From Stagnimonas aquatica (GTDB lineage Bacteria > Pseudomonadota > Gammaproteobacteria > Nevskiales > Nevskiaceae), in NCBI RefSeq assembly GCF_003730135.1, contig NZ_RJVO01000001.1, positions 706,001 through 770,000 of the forward strand: a stretch of 64,000 bases of DNA, in the 5' to 3' direction. The notes below the pieces were generated by a model, which was not told the origin of the DNA, made no database searches, and was given only the letters and a program-made list of their open reading frames with translations. The position numbers were made by a program, and so were the translations under genes. Positions 38,319 to 47,271 of this stretch are shown here, piece by piece; within the stretch, counting starts at the first letter, position 1, and the number at the start of each line of letters is the position of its first letter.

Positions 38319-39122
38319 TCAGGCCGCCGCGCGCAGCGCGGGCGGGTCGTTCTTCAGCACCATGCCGCGCAGATTGTGCGGGTCGAGCTTGCGGATGATG
38401 GCGAGCTGTTCGGCGGTCGGCAGCGGCGTTTCACCGAGATCGGGCGCTTGCAGCAGCGGGAAGCCGGTCGCCGCCTGCACCTGCTCGAAGCTCACGCCGG
38501 GGTGCAGGGACTTGACGCGGATCGCGTGGTCCGGCCCGCCGAAGTCGAGCACGCAGAGGTCGGTGACGATCAGGCGCAGATCGACGTAGTCCTGCTTCAT
38601 GCCCGGCCCCCAGCGTTCCGGCTTGTAGCCGACGCCGGAGACCATATCGACCTCGCCAGCGACGAACACGCGCGGGCCGTGGTTGGGCACGAACAGCGAG
38701 TTGATGTGGCAGATGCTGTTGCCCGGCAGGCCGCGCACACCCAGCACCGCCGACTTCGGCTTGGCGTAGTCGGGGCCGACGGCGGAGAGATTGGTCTGGC
38801 CCCAGCGGTCGATCTGCGTCGGGCCGATCATGGCGTGGCGCTTGCCGCCCCAGACGCACTCGAACACCCGCTCGAAGGACATGTAGCCCTCGTACTTGGG
38901 CTTGTAGTCGCCGCGCGGGCCTAGCGGCACCGGCTCGCTGACCAGATAGCTTTCACTATCGGTCATCAAGAGCTCGGGCGAGTGCGTCATCTTGGCCAGG
39001 CTCGCGCCCAGGCGCGGGATGGTGGTGATGCCGGAGGCGAGCACTTCACCGTTGTCGCGCCAGGCTTCGGAGCTGGCGACGATCATCAATTCGGCGAGGG
39101 TGGCAGGGGCTAGGTCGCTCAT
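38319..39122 (-). CDS. ipdB: IpdB: beta subunit of COCHEA-CoA hydrolase
   Basis: A 267-residue CoA-transferase family I beta-type subunit (ELMIVASSEAWRDNGEVLASG near the start, GPTQIDRWGQTNLS and GVRGLPGNSICHIN). IpdAB has the CoA-transferase fold but hydrolyses the last ring of the steroid nucleus without a CoA-transfer Glu. The ATG at 39122 is two bases after the ipdA stop; a TTG two codons earlier overlaps ipdA and is less likely. Confidence 0.87.
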   Translation of the reverse strand: MSDLAPATLAELMIVASSEAWRDNGEVLASGITTIPRLGASLAKMTHSPELLMTDSESYLVSEPVPLGPRGDYKPKYEGYMSFERVFECVWGGKRHAMIGPTQIDRWGQTNLSAVGPDYAKPKSAVLGVRGLPGNSICHINSLFVPNHGPRVFVAGEVDMVSGVGYKPERWGPGMKQDYVDLRLIVTDLCVLDFGGPDHAIRVKSLHPGVSFEQVQAATGFPLLQAPDLGETPLPTAEQLAIIRKLDPHNLRGMVLKNDPPALRAAA

Positions 39123-39124
39123 GT

Positions 39125-40006
39125 TCAAAACACCGGCAGCTTGAGCTTGGCGAGGCGCTCGGCGCCGCCGATCTGGGTCTGGTAGGCGACTTCGCCACCG
39201 CTCACGAACTCCTCCACGTACTTCGCCCAGCCACCTTCTTCGCTGGCGGAGGCGTTGTAGCGCTTGAGGTGCTCCATGTCCCAGCCGTAGTTGGGGCCGA
39301 GGTAGGTCGGGTGCGCGCCACCCGGTGCATGCACGACGCTATGCACGAGGTAGCGCTCGAAGGGATTGAGCTTGGCGGTGTCGGCATCCAGCTCCAGCTT
39401 CTCGTGCACCACTTCGCTGCTGACGATGACGTGATCGGCGGCGCGGGCGTAGAGGTGATCGAAGAAGGTGTCGTGACCACGCACCAGCGTGTTGCCCAGG
39501 CGGTCGGCCTCGTTGACGTGAATCAGCGCGGCGTCGAGCTTGAGCGCCGGCATCGCCACGTAGACCTCGCCGTCGGCGTAGGGCGAGGCGATGGTCTTGA
39601 GTTGGGGATTCTTGGCCAGCACATCGGTCGCCAGACCGACGCGGGTGGGCAGGAAAGACATGCGCATGCCGGCGGCGCGCAGGCCCCACTCGAACATGCC
39701 CTCGTCGTATTCCTCCACCGCGATGGCGCCCGACTCGCGCGCCTTGCGGTAATAGGGTTCCAGCGGGATCGCGTCCATGGTGACGAAGGCGAAGATCAGC
39801 TTCTTCACCTTGCCGGCAGCGCAGAGCATGCCGACATCCGGGCCGCCGTAGGAGACGACGGTGAGATCCTTCAGCGGCGAGCGCAGGATCTCGCGTACCA
39901 GGGCCATGGGCTTGCGACGAGGGCCCCAGCCGCCGATGCCGATGGTCATGCCATCGCGCAGGGCCGCGACGGCCTCGGCCGCCGACTTCTGTTTGTTGAG
40001 TGCCAT
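39125..40006 (-). CDS. ipdA: IpdA: alpha subunit of COCHEA-CoA hydrolase
   Basis: A 293-residue CoA-transferase alpha-type subunit; mycobacterial IpdA has 292. It contains the CoA-transferase loop MTIGIGGWGPRRKPMALVRE (residues 22-41) and the acidic EEYDEGMFEWGLRAA segment around the position of the catalytic Glu of IpdA. The ATG at 40006 gives the conserved N-terminus; a longer frame extends into the dioxygenase gene and is rejected. It is two bases upstream of ipdB, so the two are made in equal amounts. Confidence 0.88.
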   Translation of the reverse strand: MALNKQKSAAEAVAALRDGMTIGIGGWGPRRKPMALVREILRSPLKDLTVVSYGGPDVGMLCAAGKVKKLIFAFVTMDAIPLEPYYRKARESGAIAVEEYDEGMFEWGLRAAGMRMSFLPTRVGLATDVLAKNPQLKTIASPYADGEVYVAMPALKLDAALIHVNEADRLGNTLVRGHDTFFDHLYARAADHVIVSSEVVHEKLELDADTAKLNPFERYLVHSVVHAPGGAHPTYLGPNYGWDMEHLKRYNASASEEGGWAKYVEEFVSGGEVAYQTQIGGAERLAKLKLPVF

Positions 40007-40016
40007 GTGGTTCTTG

Positions 40017-40919
40017 TTAGCGGAAGCCGACCGAGAAATCGTGGCCCCAGATGGAGACCTGCTTGGTGTGCGTGGTTTCCCAGACACCCGGCTCGACGCT
40101 GATGCCGCCCCAGCCGTATTCGAGCGCGAAATTGCTGGGCGTGAGCATGTAGAACGAGGTCATCTTGTCGTTCTCGTGCTGGCCCAGTGTCGCCATGAGT
40201 TTGGCGCCGTGCTTTTCGCGACGCAGCTCGCCGCGGTCCACCTCGTCCTTCTCGGTGACCTCCAGCATGATGTGCACGCAGCCGGAGGGGCTGGGCATCT
40301 CCGCCAGCGCCAGGCTGTGGTGACGGCCGGAGGCGGCGTGCAGGAAGTAGATGCGGATCAGCGGCGCATCCGGGCCGGGCTGGAAGTTGAAGATGTCGGA
40401 AATGCCGAAGCCCAGCACCTCGGTGAAGAACTTCAGGCTGGCGTCGAAGTTGAGCGAGGGCAGCACGGTGTGGCCCATGCCCTGCGCGCCGGTCTTGAAA
40501 TGGGTGCTGCCCAAGGGCGACACGAACGGCGACTCGCCGCCCGCGTAGCCATAGCCCAGCTCGTGGCGGTTGCCGGAGGGATCGGTGAACAGCGCCAGAT
40601 CGGTGACGCAGCGTGCGGCCTTCAAGGCGGCGCTGGCAGGCTCGACCTTCACCCCAGCCTTTTCGATGGCGGCGACGGCGGCGGCGAAGTCGGCGGCGTT
40701 CGCCACCTCCCAGCCGGAGGCCTGGTAGCGGTCCTCGCTGCCGGCGACCACCGCGAGACGGAAGCGGCGCTCGTCCAGCTTCAGGTACAGGCCGCCCTCC
40801 GGCGCCGGGCTGGTCATCGCACCCAGTACCTGCTCGCCGTACTGCCGCCAGCGGGAAACGTCCGTGGACTCCGCCACCACATAGGCCAGCGCCTGGATCA
40901 AGGGCTTGGGACTGCTCAT
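40017..40919 (-). CDS. Extradiol dioxygenase, HsaC/TesB-like
   Basis: A 300-residue type I extradiol (VOC-fold) dioxygenase with two tandem modules. The catalytic half carries the iron ligands His150 (GMGHTVL), His201 (GRHHSLAL) and Glu267 (FALEYGW), plus the second-sphere His194 (YFLH). The closing segment QVSIWGHDFSVG is typical of HsaC/TesB. That enzyme performs meta-cleavage of the aromatised A ring in the 9,10-seco pathway. It is the first gene of the minus-strand cluster and is 10 bp from ipdA. Orthology to other biphenyl-type dioxygenases cannot be excluded. Confidence 0.85.
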   Translation of the reverse strand: MSSPKPLIQALAYVVAESTDVSRWRQYGEQVLGAMTSPAPEGGLYLKLDERRFRLAVVAGSEDRYQASGWEVANAADFAAAVAAIEKAGVKVEPASAALKAARCVTDLALFTDPSGNRHELGYGYAGGESPFVSPLGSTHFKTGAQGMGHTVLPSLNFDASLKFFTEVLGFGISDIFNFQPGPDAPLIRIYFLHAASGRHHSLALAEMPSPSGCVHIMLEVTEKDEVDRGELRREKHGAKLMATLGQHENDKMTSFYMLTPSNFALEYGWGGISVEPGVWETTHTKQVSIWGHDFSVGFR

Positions 40920-41204
40920 GGAAGGTCTGCCTGAAAGGGGGATTTGAACGACCGGGATTATCGAGACCGCCCTGTGCAAGAGCTTCACCCGTTTTGATGA
41001 GTCGATCTGCGGGGCTCCCTGGGGCAGATCGTCTTATTGGACGAAGGCTAGCCAGTGGGCAGCCGAAATAATGCCGGCCACTGGCCATGAGCCATCGTCC
41101 AGGCTGCCTGCACAGCCTGGGCAGAAGACATCCGAGGCCGCGTCGCGCAAGCCCGGACACCGCGAACAACCGCCATTAGAACCAATAGACGAGGAGAACG
41201 CAGC
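40920..41204. promoter_or_regulatory. Divergent control region of the steroid genes
   Basis: The 285-bp gap between two divergent steroid units has three inverted repeats: GATCTGC/GCAGATC (41009-41029), CCAGTGG/CCACTGG (41053-41085) and CAGGCTG-N6-CAGCCTG (41100-41119). Any may be an operator. No TetR (KstR-like) gene is present in the window. GAGGAGA precedes the plus-strand start. Confidence 0.45.
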
Positions 41205-41984
41205 ATGGGTCGAGTACAGAACAAGGTGGCGATCGTCACCGGCGCCGCCAGCGGCGTAGGCAAGGCCGACGCCGAGCTGCTGGCGCGCGAGGGCGCCCAC
41301 GTCGTACTCACCGACCTCAACGAGAGCGAGGGTGTGAAAGCCGCCGAGGCGATCAAGGCCAAGGGCGGCTCGGCGCTGTTCCTCAAGCACGACATCGCCG
41401 ACGAAGAGAGCTGGAAGTCGGTGATTGCCAAGACCGAGGAAACCTTCGGCGGCCTCGACATCCTGGTCAACAATGCCGCGATCCTGATCTACGGCAACAT
41501 CGAGAACACCGATCTCGCCACCTGGCAGAAGATCCAGAAGATCAACTCCGACGGCTACTTCCTCGGTTGCCACTACGGCTACAAGGCCATGCTCAAGCGC
41601 GGCGGCGGCGCCATCGTCAACATGTCCTCGATGGCCGGCATCGGCGGCGTCGGCTCCTTCTGCGCCTACTCGGCCTCGAAGGGCGCGGTGGCGGCGATGA
41701 CCCGCTCGATTGCCGCGCACGCGCGCATGAACCTGCACAAGATCCGCTGCAACTCGATCCACCCGGACGGGATCATGACGCCGATGGTCACCGGCCTGCA
41801 CGCGACCATGCCCAAGGGCACCCAGAGCGCGGTGCGGGTGATGGACCAGAAGCAGATGATGGCGCGCTTCGCCAAGCCCGAAGACATCGCCAATCTGGTG
41901 CTGTTCCTGGCCAGCGACGAGTCCAGCTTCATCAACGGCTCCGAGTACCGCATCGACAACGGCTATCTGCTCTGGGCCGACTGA
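41205..41984 (+). CDS. Short-chain dehydrogenase (hydroxysteroid dehydrogenase-like)
   Basis: A 259-residue SDR with the cofactor loop TGAASGVGKADA, the NNAA motif, and catalytic Ser (NMSSMAG) and Tyr-x3-Lys (AYSASKGAV). The PEDIANLVLFLASDESSFINGSEYRIDNGYLLW end is of the 3-alpha/20-beta-hydroxysteroid type. It begins the plus-strand steroid unit and precedes the FadD3-like gene by 100 bp. Substrate unknown. Confidence 0.8.
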   Translation: MGRVQNKVAIVTGAASGVGKADAELLAREGAHVVLTDLNESEGVKAAEAIKAKGGSALFLKHDIADEESWKSVIAKTEETFGGLDILVNNAAILIYGNIENTDLATWQKIQKINSDGYFLGCHYGYKAMLKRGGGAIVNMSSMAGIGGVGSFCAYSASKGAVAAMTRSIAAHARMNLHKIRCNSIHPDGIMTPMVTGLHATMPKGTQSAVRVMDQKQMMARFAKPEDIANLVLFLASDESSFINGSEYRIDNGYLLWAD

Positions 41985-42084
41985 TGCCGATTGCGGATCG
42001 CCGAGCTCGGCTTGCGGCGGTGACCGTGGGCAAGGCACTCCGCTTCTGCCGATTCATTCCGCAATCCGAAATCCGAAATCCGCA

Positions 42085-43632
42085 ATGCAACTGACCCTGC
42101 CACTCGCCTTCGCCGAATCGGTCCGCAAGTTCGCCGACCGTCCCGCCCTGATCGGCGAAGACGGTCGCAGCTTCAGCTACGCGCAATTGGACGCGCAGCG
42201 ACGCACTGCCGCGCAGGCGCTGATCGCGCTCGGCGTGCAGCCCAAGGACCGCGTCGCGCTGTGGGCGCAGAACACGCCGGAGTGGGTGATCGCGGCGCTG
42301 GCGGTGCAGAGCATCGGCGCGGTGCTGGTGCCGGTGAACACCCGCATGCGCGGCCAAGAGGTTGCCTATGTGCTGGAGCGCAGCCAGGCCAAGCTGCTGT
42401 TCACCTGCGGACGCTTTCTCGACCAGTACTTCCCGGCGCTGCTGGAAGGCCACCGGCCGGCCAGCCTGGAACAGCTGATCGTGCTGCGCGACGCCCAGGA
42501 CGGTGACACCACCTGGGCACAGTTCCTGAACCGGGCCGAGGGCGTCGATCCGGCCGAGGTGGATCGCCGCGCCGCGCAGGTGCGGCCCAGCGACCTGATG
42601 GACATCATGTTCACCAGCGGCACCACCGGCCAGCCCAAGGGCGTGATGAGCGCACACGGGCAGAACCTGCGGGTGAGCCTGGAATGGGGCAAGCGGGTGG
42701 AGCTGGTGCCGGAAGACCGCTATCTGGTCATCAACCCCTTCTTCCACGCCTTCGGCTACAAGGCCGGCTGGCTCACCGCCCTGCTTTACGGCTGCGCGAT
42801 CCTGCCGCACGCGGTGTTCGACGCGGCGGCGGTGATGAAGCGCATCGAGCGCGACCGCATCTCGGTACTGCCCGGCCCGCCGACGCTGTTCATCAGCCTG
42901 CTCAATTCGCCCGAGCGCGCGCGCACCGACCTGAGCTCGCTGCGCGCGACCATGACCGGCGCCGCCACCGTCGCGCCCTCGCTGATCGAGCAGATGCGCG
43001 CCGAGCTGCACTTCAAGGTGCTGCTCACCGGCTACGGCCTGACCGAGGCCAGCGGCATGGTGTCGTTCTGCCACTCCACCGACGATGCCGAGACGGTGGC
43101 CCGCACCTGCGGCAAGCCGATCCCCGACACCGAGGTGAAGTGCATCGACGAAGAGGGAAACCGCCTGCCGCACGGCGTCGCCGGCGAGCTGCTGGTGCGC
43201 GGCTACAACGTCATGCAGGGCTATCTCGACAACCCCAAGGCCACCGCCGAGGCCATCGACGCCGAGGGCTGGCTGCACACCGGCGATGTCGCGGTGATCG
43301 ACGAGCGCGGCTACATCCGCATCACCGACCGCCTCAAGGACATGTACATCACCGGCGGCTTCAACTGCTATCCGGCGGAGATCGAGCGGATGATGTCGGC
43401 GCACCCGGCCATCGCCCAGGTGGCGGTGATCGGCGTGCCCTGCGAGCGCCAGGGCGAGGTCGGCAAGGCCTACGTCACGCTGCGCCCGGGGCAGAGCGTC
43501 GATGAGAAATCGCTGATCGCCTGGTGCCGGGAGCAGATGGCCAACTACAAGGTGCCGCGCCACATCGAGATCGTCGAGGCGCTACCGACCAATGCCTCCG
43601 GCAAGGTGATGAAGTTCCAGCTGCCGCGCTAG
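42085..43632 (+). CDS. fadD3: Acyl-CoA synthetase, FadD3-like (HIP-CoA ligase)
   Basis: A 515-residue adenylate-forming ligase. It has the P-loop-like TSGTTGQPKG, the GYGLTEASG segment, the LHTGDVAVIDERGYIRITDRLKD hinge and the C-terminal Lys in NASGKVMKF, so it is complete. FadD3 activates the steroid C/D-ring acid HIP with CoA, and the neighbours (FadE30, IpdC, EchA20, IpdAB) support that role. The adjacent upstream gap has a short tandem of an AATCCGA unit of no clear role. Confidence 0.85.
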   Translation: MQLTLPLAFAESVRKFADRPALIGEDGRSFSYAQLDAQRRTAAQALIALGVQPKDRVALWAQNTPEWVIAALAVQSIGAVLVPVNTRMRGQEVAYVLERSQAKLLFTCGRFLDQYFPALLEGHRPASLEQLIVLRDAQDGDTTWAQFLNRAEGVDPAEVDRRAAQVRPSDLMDIMFTSGTTGQPKGVMSAHGQNLRVSLEWGKRVELVPEDRYLVINPFFHAFGYKAGWLTALLYGCAILPHAVFDAAAVMKRIERDRISVLPGPPTLFISLLNSPERARTDLSSLRATMTGAATVAPSLIEQMRAELHFKVLLTGYGLTEASGMVSFCHSTDDAETVARTCGKPIPDTEVKCIDEEGNRLPHGVAGELLVRGYNVMQGYLDNPKATAEAIDAEGWLHTGDVAVIDERGYIRITDRLKDMYITGGFNCYPAEIERMMSAHPAIAQVAVIGVPCERQGEVGKAYVTLRPGQSVDEKSLIAWCREQMANYKVPRHIEIVEALPTNASGKVMKFQLPR

Positions 43633-43654
43633 CCTTGCAACCGCCCCTCGCGGC

Positions 43655-44785
43655 TCAGGCATGCCCGCTGGGCAGCACCTCGGGCAACCCGAGCAAGTCC
43701 CGGCGCACCGCATCACGGCCGTCGCCCTTGGCGCCGTACAGAGCCCGGTCCGCCCGCTCGAACAGGCTGGCCACGGTTTCCTCTGGCGCCGGCACCAACA
43801 CCGCGACTCCGGCGCTGATCGTCAGGGGACGGCAGCCGCTGGCGGGACTCTCGGCGAGCGCCGCCACTTCGGCGCGCAGGCGTTCGGCGATCTGCACGGC
43901 CGACGCCGGCTGCACGTCGAACAGCAGCAGCACGAACTCTTCACCCCCCAGGCGCGCGCAGACATCCATCGGCCGCTGGGCAGCGGCAGCCAGGACCTGC
44001 GCCACGGCGCGCAGCGCGATGTCGCCGGCCAGATGGCCGTGGCTATCGTTGTAGCGCTTGAAGTGATCGACATCGAACAGCAGCAGCGCCAGAAAGCGTT
44101 GGTCGCGACGCGCCTGCCCGAGCACGCGCTCGGCCTGCGCGAAGAACACCCGGCGGTTGTGCAGGCCGGTCAAGCCGTCGCGCTCGGAGAGTTCGCGCAG
44201 CCGCGTCGATTGCAGCCAGTTGCGCCGGTCGGCGCGCTCCTGAAGGTAGCCCACACAAATGCAGATCAGCAGACCGGCGAGCAGGATCAGACTGTTCCGC
44301 AGCAGCCACTGGCTGTCGAGGCCCAGCGCCTGGCCCAGACCGACAAAGACCAGCACGGTGGCCAGACTCAAGAGCAGTGCGTAGCGGAACACCAGACCAA
44401 TGAAGAAGTGCACGACCAGGAACGCGAACACCAGGAACTCGTGCGGCCAAGGGACCGCCACGCGTGCCGATTGCAGTGACACCGCACAGAGCGTCAGCAG
44501 CACCATGCCGCCCAAGCAGGCAGGCAGCCATTGCGGGTAGCCCGGCCCCGGACGCAGGGCGATCCCCAGCAAGCCCAGCGCCACCGCCAGGAAGCACAGC
44601 GCCATGGCGCCCAACATCCAGGGCTGCTGGAAATCACGGCGGGCATGCGCGTCCTGCAGAAAGAACACCCAAAATAGGATCGTCATCACTACGACCGTGC
44701 CGTAAACCACCGGGACGGCATTTTCAGTGCGGTACGCCAGGTAGGCGCGCTCCTGCGCCTCCTCGGTGAACCGCAGACGGCGCAT
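43655..44785 (-). CDS. Membrane diguanylate cyclase (GGDEF)
   Basis: A 376-residue protein with six N-terminal membrane helices (about 20-190) and a C-terminal GGDEF domain with active signature GGEEF (ARLGGEEFVLLLF). An inhibitory RxxD motif (RPMD) sits five residues before it, so product feedback is likely. It synthesises c-di-GMP from GTP. The ATG at 44785 is chosen; an upstream in-frame start adds 27 non-conserved residues. It is convergent with fadD3. Confidence 0.85.
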   Translation of the reverse strand: MRRLRFTEEAQERAYLAYRTENAVPVVYGTVVVMTILFWVFFLQDAHARRDFQQPWMLGAMALCFLAVALGLLGIALRPGPGYPQWLPACLGGMVLLTLCAVSLQSARVAVPWPHEFLVFAFLVVHFFIGLVFRYALLLSLATVLVFVGLGQALGLDSQWLLRNSLILLAGLLICICVGYLQERADRRNWLQSTRLRELSERDGLTGLHNRRVFFAQAERVLGQARRDQRFLALLLFDVDHFKRYNDSHGHLAGDIALRAVAQVLAAAAQRPMDVCARLGGEEFVLLLFDVQPASAVQIAERLRAEVAALAESPASGCRPLTISAGVAVLVPAPEETVASLFERADRALYGAKGDGRDAVRRDLLGLPEVLPSGHA

Positions 44786-45103
44786 CGCACTCACTAGAAG
44801 CGCTCCTTGGCCGCAGCTGCATACCCCTGACGGGCCGGCGGCGGCTCTAAAGATCAAAACAATCAATTGGTTGCGGTCACGTCAAAGCGATCCGCGACAC
44901 ACCCGAGGGCCGCTGCCACGGCCCGTCCCAGCCCCTGTTTGGTTACGACTCCTCTTGGCGCGAAGACCTGCAGTCGGCCCGAAGAATCGGTGTTATTGCC
45001 CGTCAAAGTATGGTTTTACCCAACAAAAGGCGTCAAGTAATTCCGCACGACACCGCTATAGGGCTGCCATACCGTGTCGCGCTGAAGCAAAAGGACTGCC
45101 CAG
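44786..45103. other. Gene-free divergent interval
   Basis: About 318 bp between the cyclase and the XRE regulator. It is noticeably less GC-rich and contains the dyad CAA-T-CAATTG-G-TTG (44859-44872) that might be an operator. No gene is supported. Confidence 0.4.
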
Positions 45104-45454
45104 GTGAATCCATTCGCGAGGCGACTGAAGGATGCGCGGATTGCGATGGGGCTGACCCAGGAGCAACTCGGCTTTGCCGTGGGAGTCACCAAGTCCTCGG
45201 TTTCAGCCTGGGAAAACGGCCGCGAATCTCCGAGTTTCAACGCGCTGCTGCGATTGCGGGACGCCCTGCAATGCTCCATCGACGGCCTGCTCGACGAAGA
45301 GTCCGGCAGCCGCTCCGGGCCCGGACCGCTAGCCATCCGTGACGCCAAGGAGCAGGCGCTGCTGCGGCGGTTCCGCTCCCTCAACGCACGCCGGCGCCTG
45401 GCCTTGCTCGAACTGATCGGCGCCGAGAGCGACACTCCGAAACCGGCCAACTAG
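45104..45454 (+). CDS. XRE-family helix-turn-helix regulator
   Basis: A 116-residue protein. Residues 5-62 form a complete XRE HTH (RLKDARIAMGLTQEQLGFAV, then TKSSVSAWENGRESPSF). The rest is short and helical without a ligand domain. It starts with GTG after a weak purine stretch. It precedes a run of three SDR genes on the same strand by 94 bp, which it may control (inference). Confidence 0.8.
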   Translation: MNPFARRLKDARIAMGLTQEQLGFAVGVTKSSVSAWENGRESPSFNALLRLRDALQCSIDGLLDEESGSRSGPGPLAIRDAKEQALLRRFRSLNARRRLALLELIGAESDTPKPAN

Positions 45455-45548
45455 GCGCGCCGCCGCGCCCGGTCTCCCGTGATCGGACGAGTTTTCGCCG
45501 CCACCGCGCTGGCACTCTGGCCGGACTAAAAATCCGAACGGAGGAGAG

Positions 45549-46424
45549 ATGAGCAAGTCCGAGCAAAAGCCCCTGGCCGGTGTGGTGGCGGTCGTCACTG
45601 GCGCCTCGCGCGGCGCCGGCAAGGGCATCGCCATCGCCCTGGGCCGCGAAGGCGCGACCGTCTACGTCACCGGCCGCACAGTGAACGAAGGCGAAGCACC
45701 GCTGCCGGGCACGGTCGGCAACACCGCGCAACTGGTGACCGAAGCCGGCGGCAAAGGAATCGCTGTCGCCTGCGACCACGCCAAGGACGCCGAGGTGAAA
45801 GCCCTGTTCGAGCGCGTCGAAAGCGAGCAGGGCCGGCTCGACATCCTGGTCAACAACGCCACCTTCCTGCACGACAAGCTGATCGACAAGGGGCCGTTCT
45901 GGGAAAAGCCGCTGGAACTGGTGGACATCCTCGATGTCGGCCTGCGCTCCGGCTATGTCGCCAGCTGGTACGCGGCGCCGCTGATGGCCAAGCAGAACAA
46001 CGGCCTGATCGTGTTCACCTCCAGCTTCGGCTCCAGCTGCTACATGCACGGCCCCGGCTACGGCGCACAGAAGACCGGCGTCGACAAGTTCGCCAAGGAC
46101 ATGGCGGTGGACTTCAAACCCTACAACGTCGCTGCGGTGTCGATCTGGATGGGCATGCTGCGCACCGACCGCACCCGCCGCGCGATGGACCGCGCTGCCG
46201 AGCAGTACGCCGGCTTCTGGGAGATCGCCGAGACGCCGGAGTTCACCGGCCACATCGTCTCGGCGATCTACCGCGACCCCAAGCGCGCCGAGAAATCCGG
46301 GCAGGTCATCATCGGCGCCGAAATCGCCAGCGAATACGGCATCAACGACGAGGGCCGCCAGCCGCCCTCGCACCGGCCGATGCTCGGCTCGCCGGCGCAG
46401 GCGCATCCCGCCATCGTCGATTGA
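45549..46424 (+). CDS. Short-chain dehydrogenase (DHRS1-like)
   Basis: A 291-residue SDR. The cofactor loop is TGASRGAGKGIA; the NNA motif is followed by an extended FLHDKL loop; the catalytic Tyr-x3-Lys is GYGAQKTG with Ser in SFGSS. The KxAEKSGQVIIGAEIASEYG tail is typical of the DHRS1-type group. Preceded by a good GGAGAG ribosome site. Substrate unknown; context suggests hydroxysteroids. Confidence 0.78.
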   Translation: MSKSEQKPLAGVVAVVTGASRGAGKGIAIALGREGATVYVTGRTVNEGEAPLPGTVGNTAQLVTEAGGKGIAVACDHAKDAEVKALFERVESEQGRLDILVNNATFLHDKLIDKGPFWEKPLELVDILDVGLRSGYVASWYAAPLMAKQNNGLIVFTSSFGSSCYMHGPGYGAQKTGVDKFAKDMAVDFKPYNVAAVSIWMGMLRTDRTRRAMDRAAEQYAGFWEIAETPEFTGHIVSAIYRDPKRAEKSGQVIIGAEIASEYGINDEGRQPPSHRPMLGSPAQAHPAIVD

Positions 46425-46453
46425 GCCACCGCCGCTAACGAGGAGAAACAGCA

Positions 46454-47233
46454 ATGGGACGTTTACAAGGCAAGGTCGCCATCATCACCGGCGGCGCGCG
46501 CGGCATGGGCGCGGCCACGGTGCGGCTGTTCGTGGCGGAAGGCGCCAAGGTGCTGATCGCCGACGTGCTGGAGGCCGAAGGCCAGGCGCTGGCACAGGAG
46601 CTGGGCGCCAACGCTGCCTACCTGCGCCACGATGTCACCGACGAGGCCAGCTGGCAGGCGGTGGTGGCGAAGGCCAAGGCCGACTTCGGTGGTATCGACG
46701 TGCTGGTCAACAACGCCGGCGTGCTGTTGTTCAAGACCATCCAGACCACCGAGAAGGCGGAGTTCGAGCGGGTCATCAACATCAACCTGATCGGCACCTT
46801 CCTGGGCACCCGCATCGTCGGCGCCGAGCTGATCGCGCAGGGCAAGGGCTCGATCGTCAATATCTCCTCAGTGGACGGCATGAAGGCCGCCAACGGCCTC
46901 GGCGCCTACTGCGCCAGCAAATGGGCGGTGCGCGGCTTCACCAAGGTCGCGGCGATGGAGTACGGCCACAAGGGCGTGCGGGTGAACTCCGTGCATCCGG
47001 GCGGCGTCGACACCGCCATGGGCAATCCCTACGCCGAGCAGAAAGCCGAGGTGAACAAGCGCTACACCATGGTGCCGCTGCAGCGCGTCGGCGAGCCCGA
47101 GGAAGTGGCGCGTACCTCGCTGTTCCTGGCCAGCGATGACTCCAGCTACCTCTGCGGCGCCGAGATCGCCGTCGACGGCGGCATGCTCACCGGCCAGTAC
47201 TACGTCGGCTTCCCCGGCGCCCCTGGCGTCTAG
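46454..47233 (+). CDS. Short-chain dehydrogenase (3-alpha/20-beta-HSD-like)
   Basis: A 259-residue SDR with TGGARGMGAATV cofactor loop, NNAGV, Ser (NISSVDG), Tyr-x3-Lys (AYCASKWAV) and the VNSVHPGGVDTAM segment. It belongs to the group of 3-alpha(or 20-beta)-hydroxysteroid dehydrogenases. It is 29 bp after the DHRS1-like gene with AGGAGAAA as ribosome site, so both lie in one operon. Confidence 0.82.
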   Translation: MGRLQGKVAIITGGARGMGAATVRLFVAEGAKVLIADVLEAEGQALAQELGANAAYLRHDVTDEASWQAVVAKAKADFGGIDVLVNNAGVLLFKTIQTTEKAEFERVININLIGTFLGTRIVGAELIAQGKGSIVNISSVDGMKAANGLGAYCASKWAVRGFTKVAAMEYGHKGVRVNSVHPGGVDTAMGNPYAEQKAEVNKRYTMVPLQRVGEPEEVARTSLFLASDDSSYLCGAEIAVDGGMLTGQYYVGFPGAPGV

Positions 47234-47271
47234 CGGACTGGCATGCCCCCTACCCCGAACGAGACCACGCG

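Noticed and set aside
40858-40999. A longer start for the extradiol dioxygenase at 40988
   Set aside because: The ATG at 40919 matches the conserved N-terminus; the extension is not protein-like and lies in the divergent promoter region.
42050-42084. Short tandem of an AATCCGA-like unit before fadD3
   Set aside because: Three near copies of eight bases only; too short and common to call a regulatory element.
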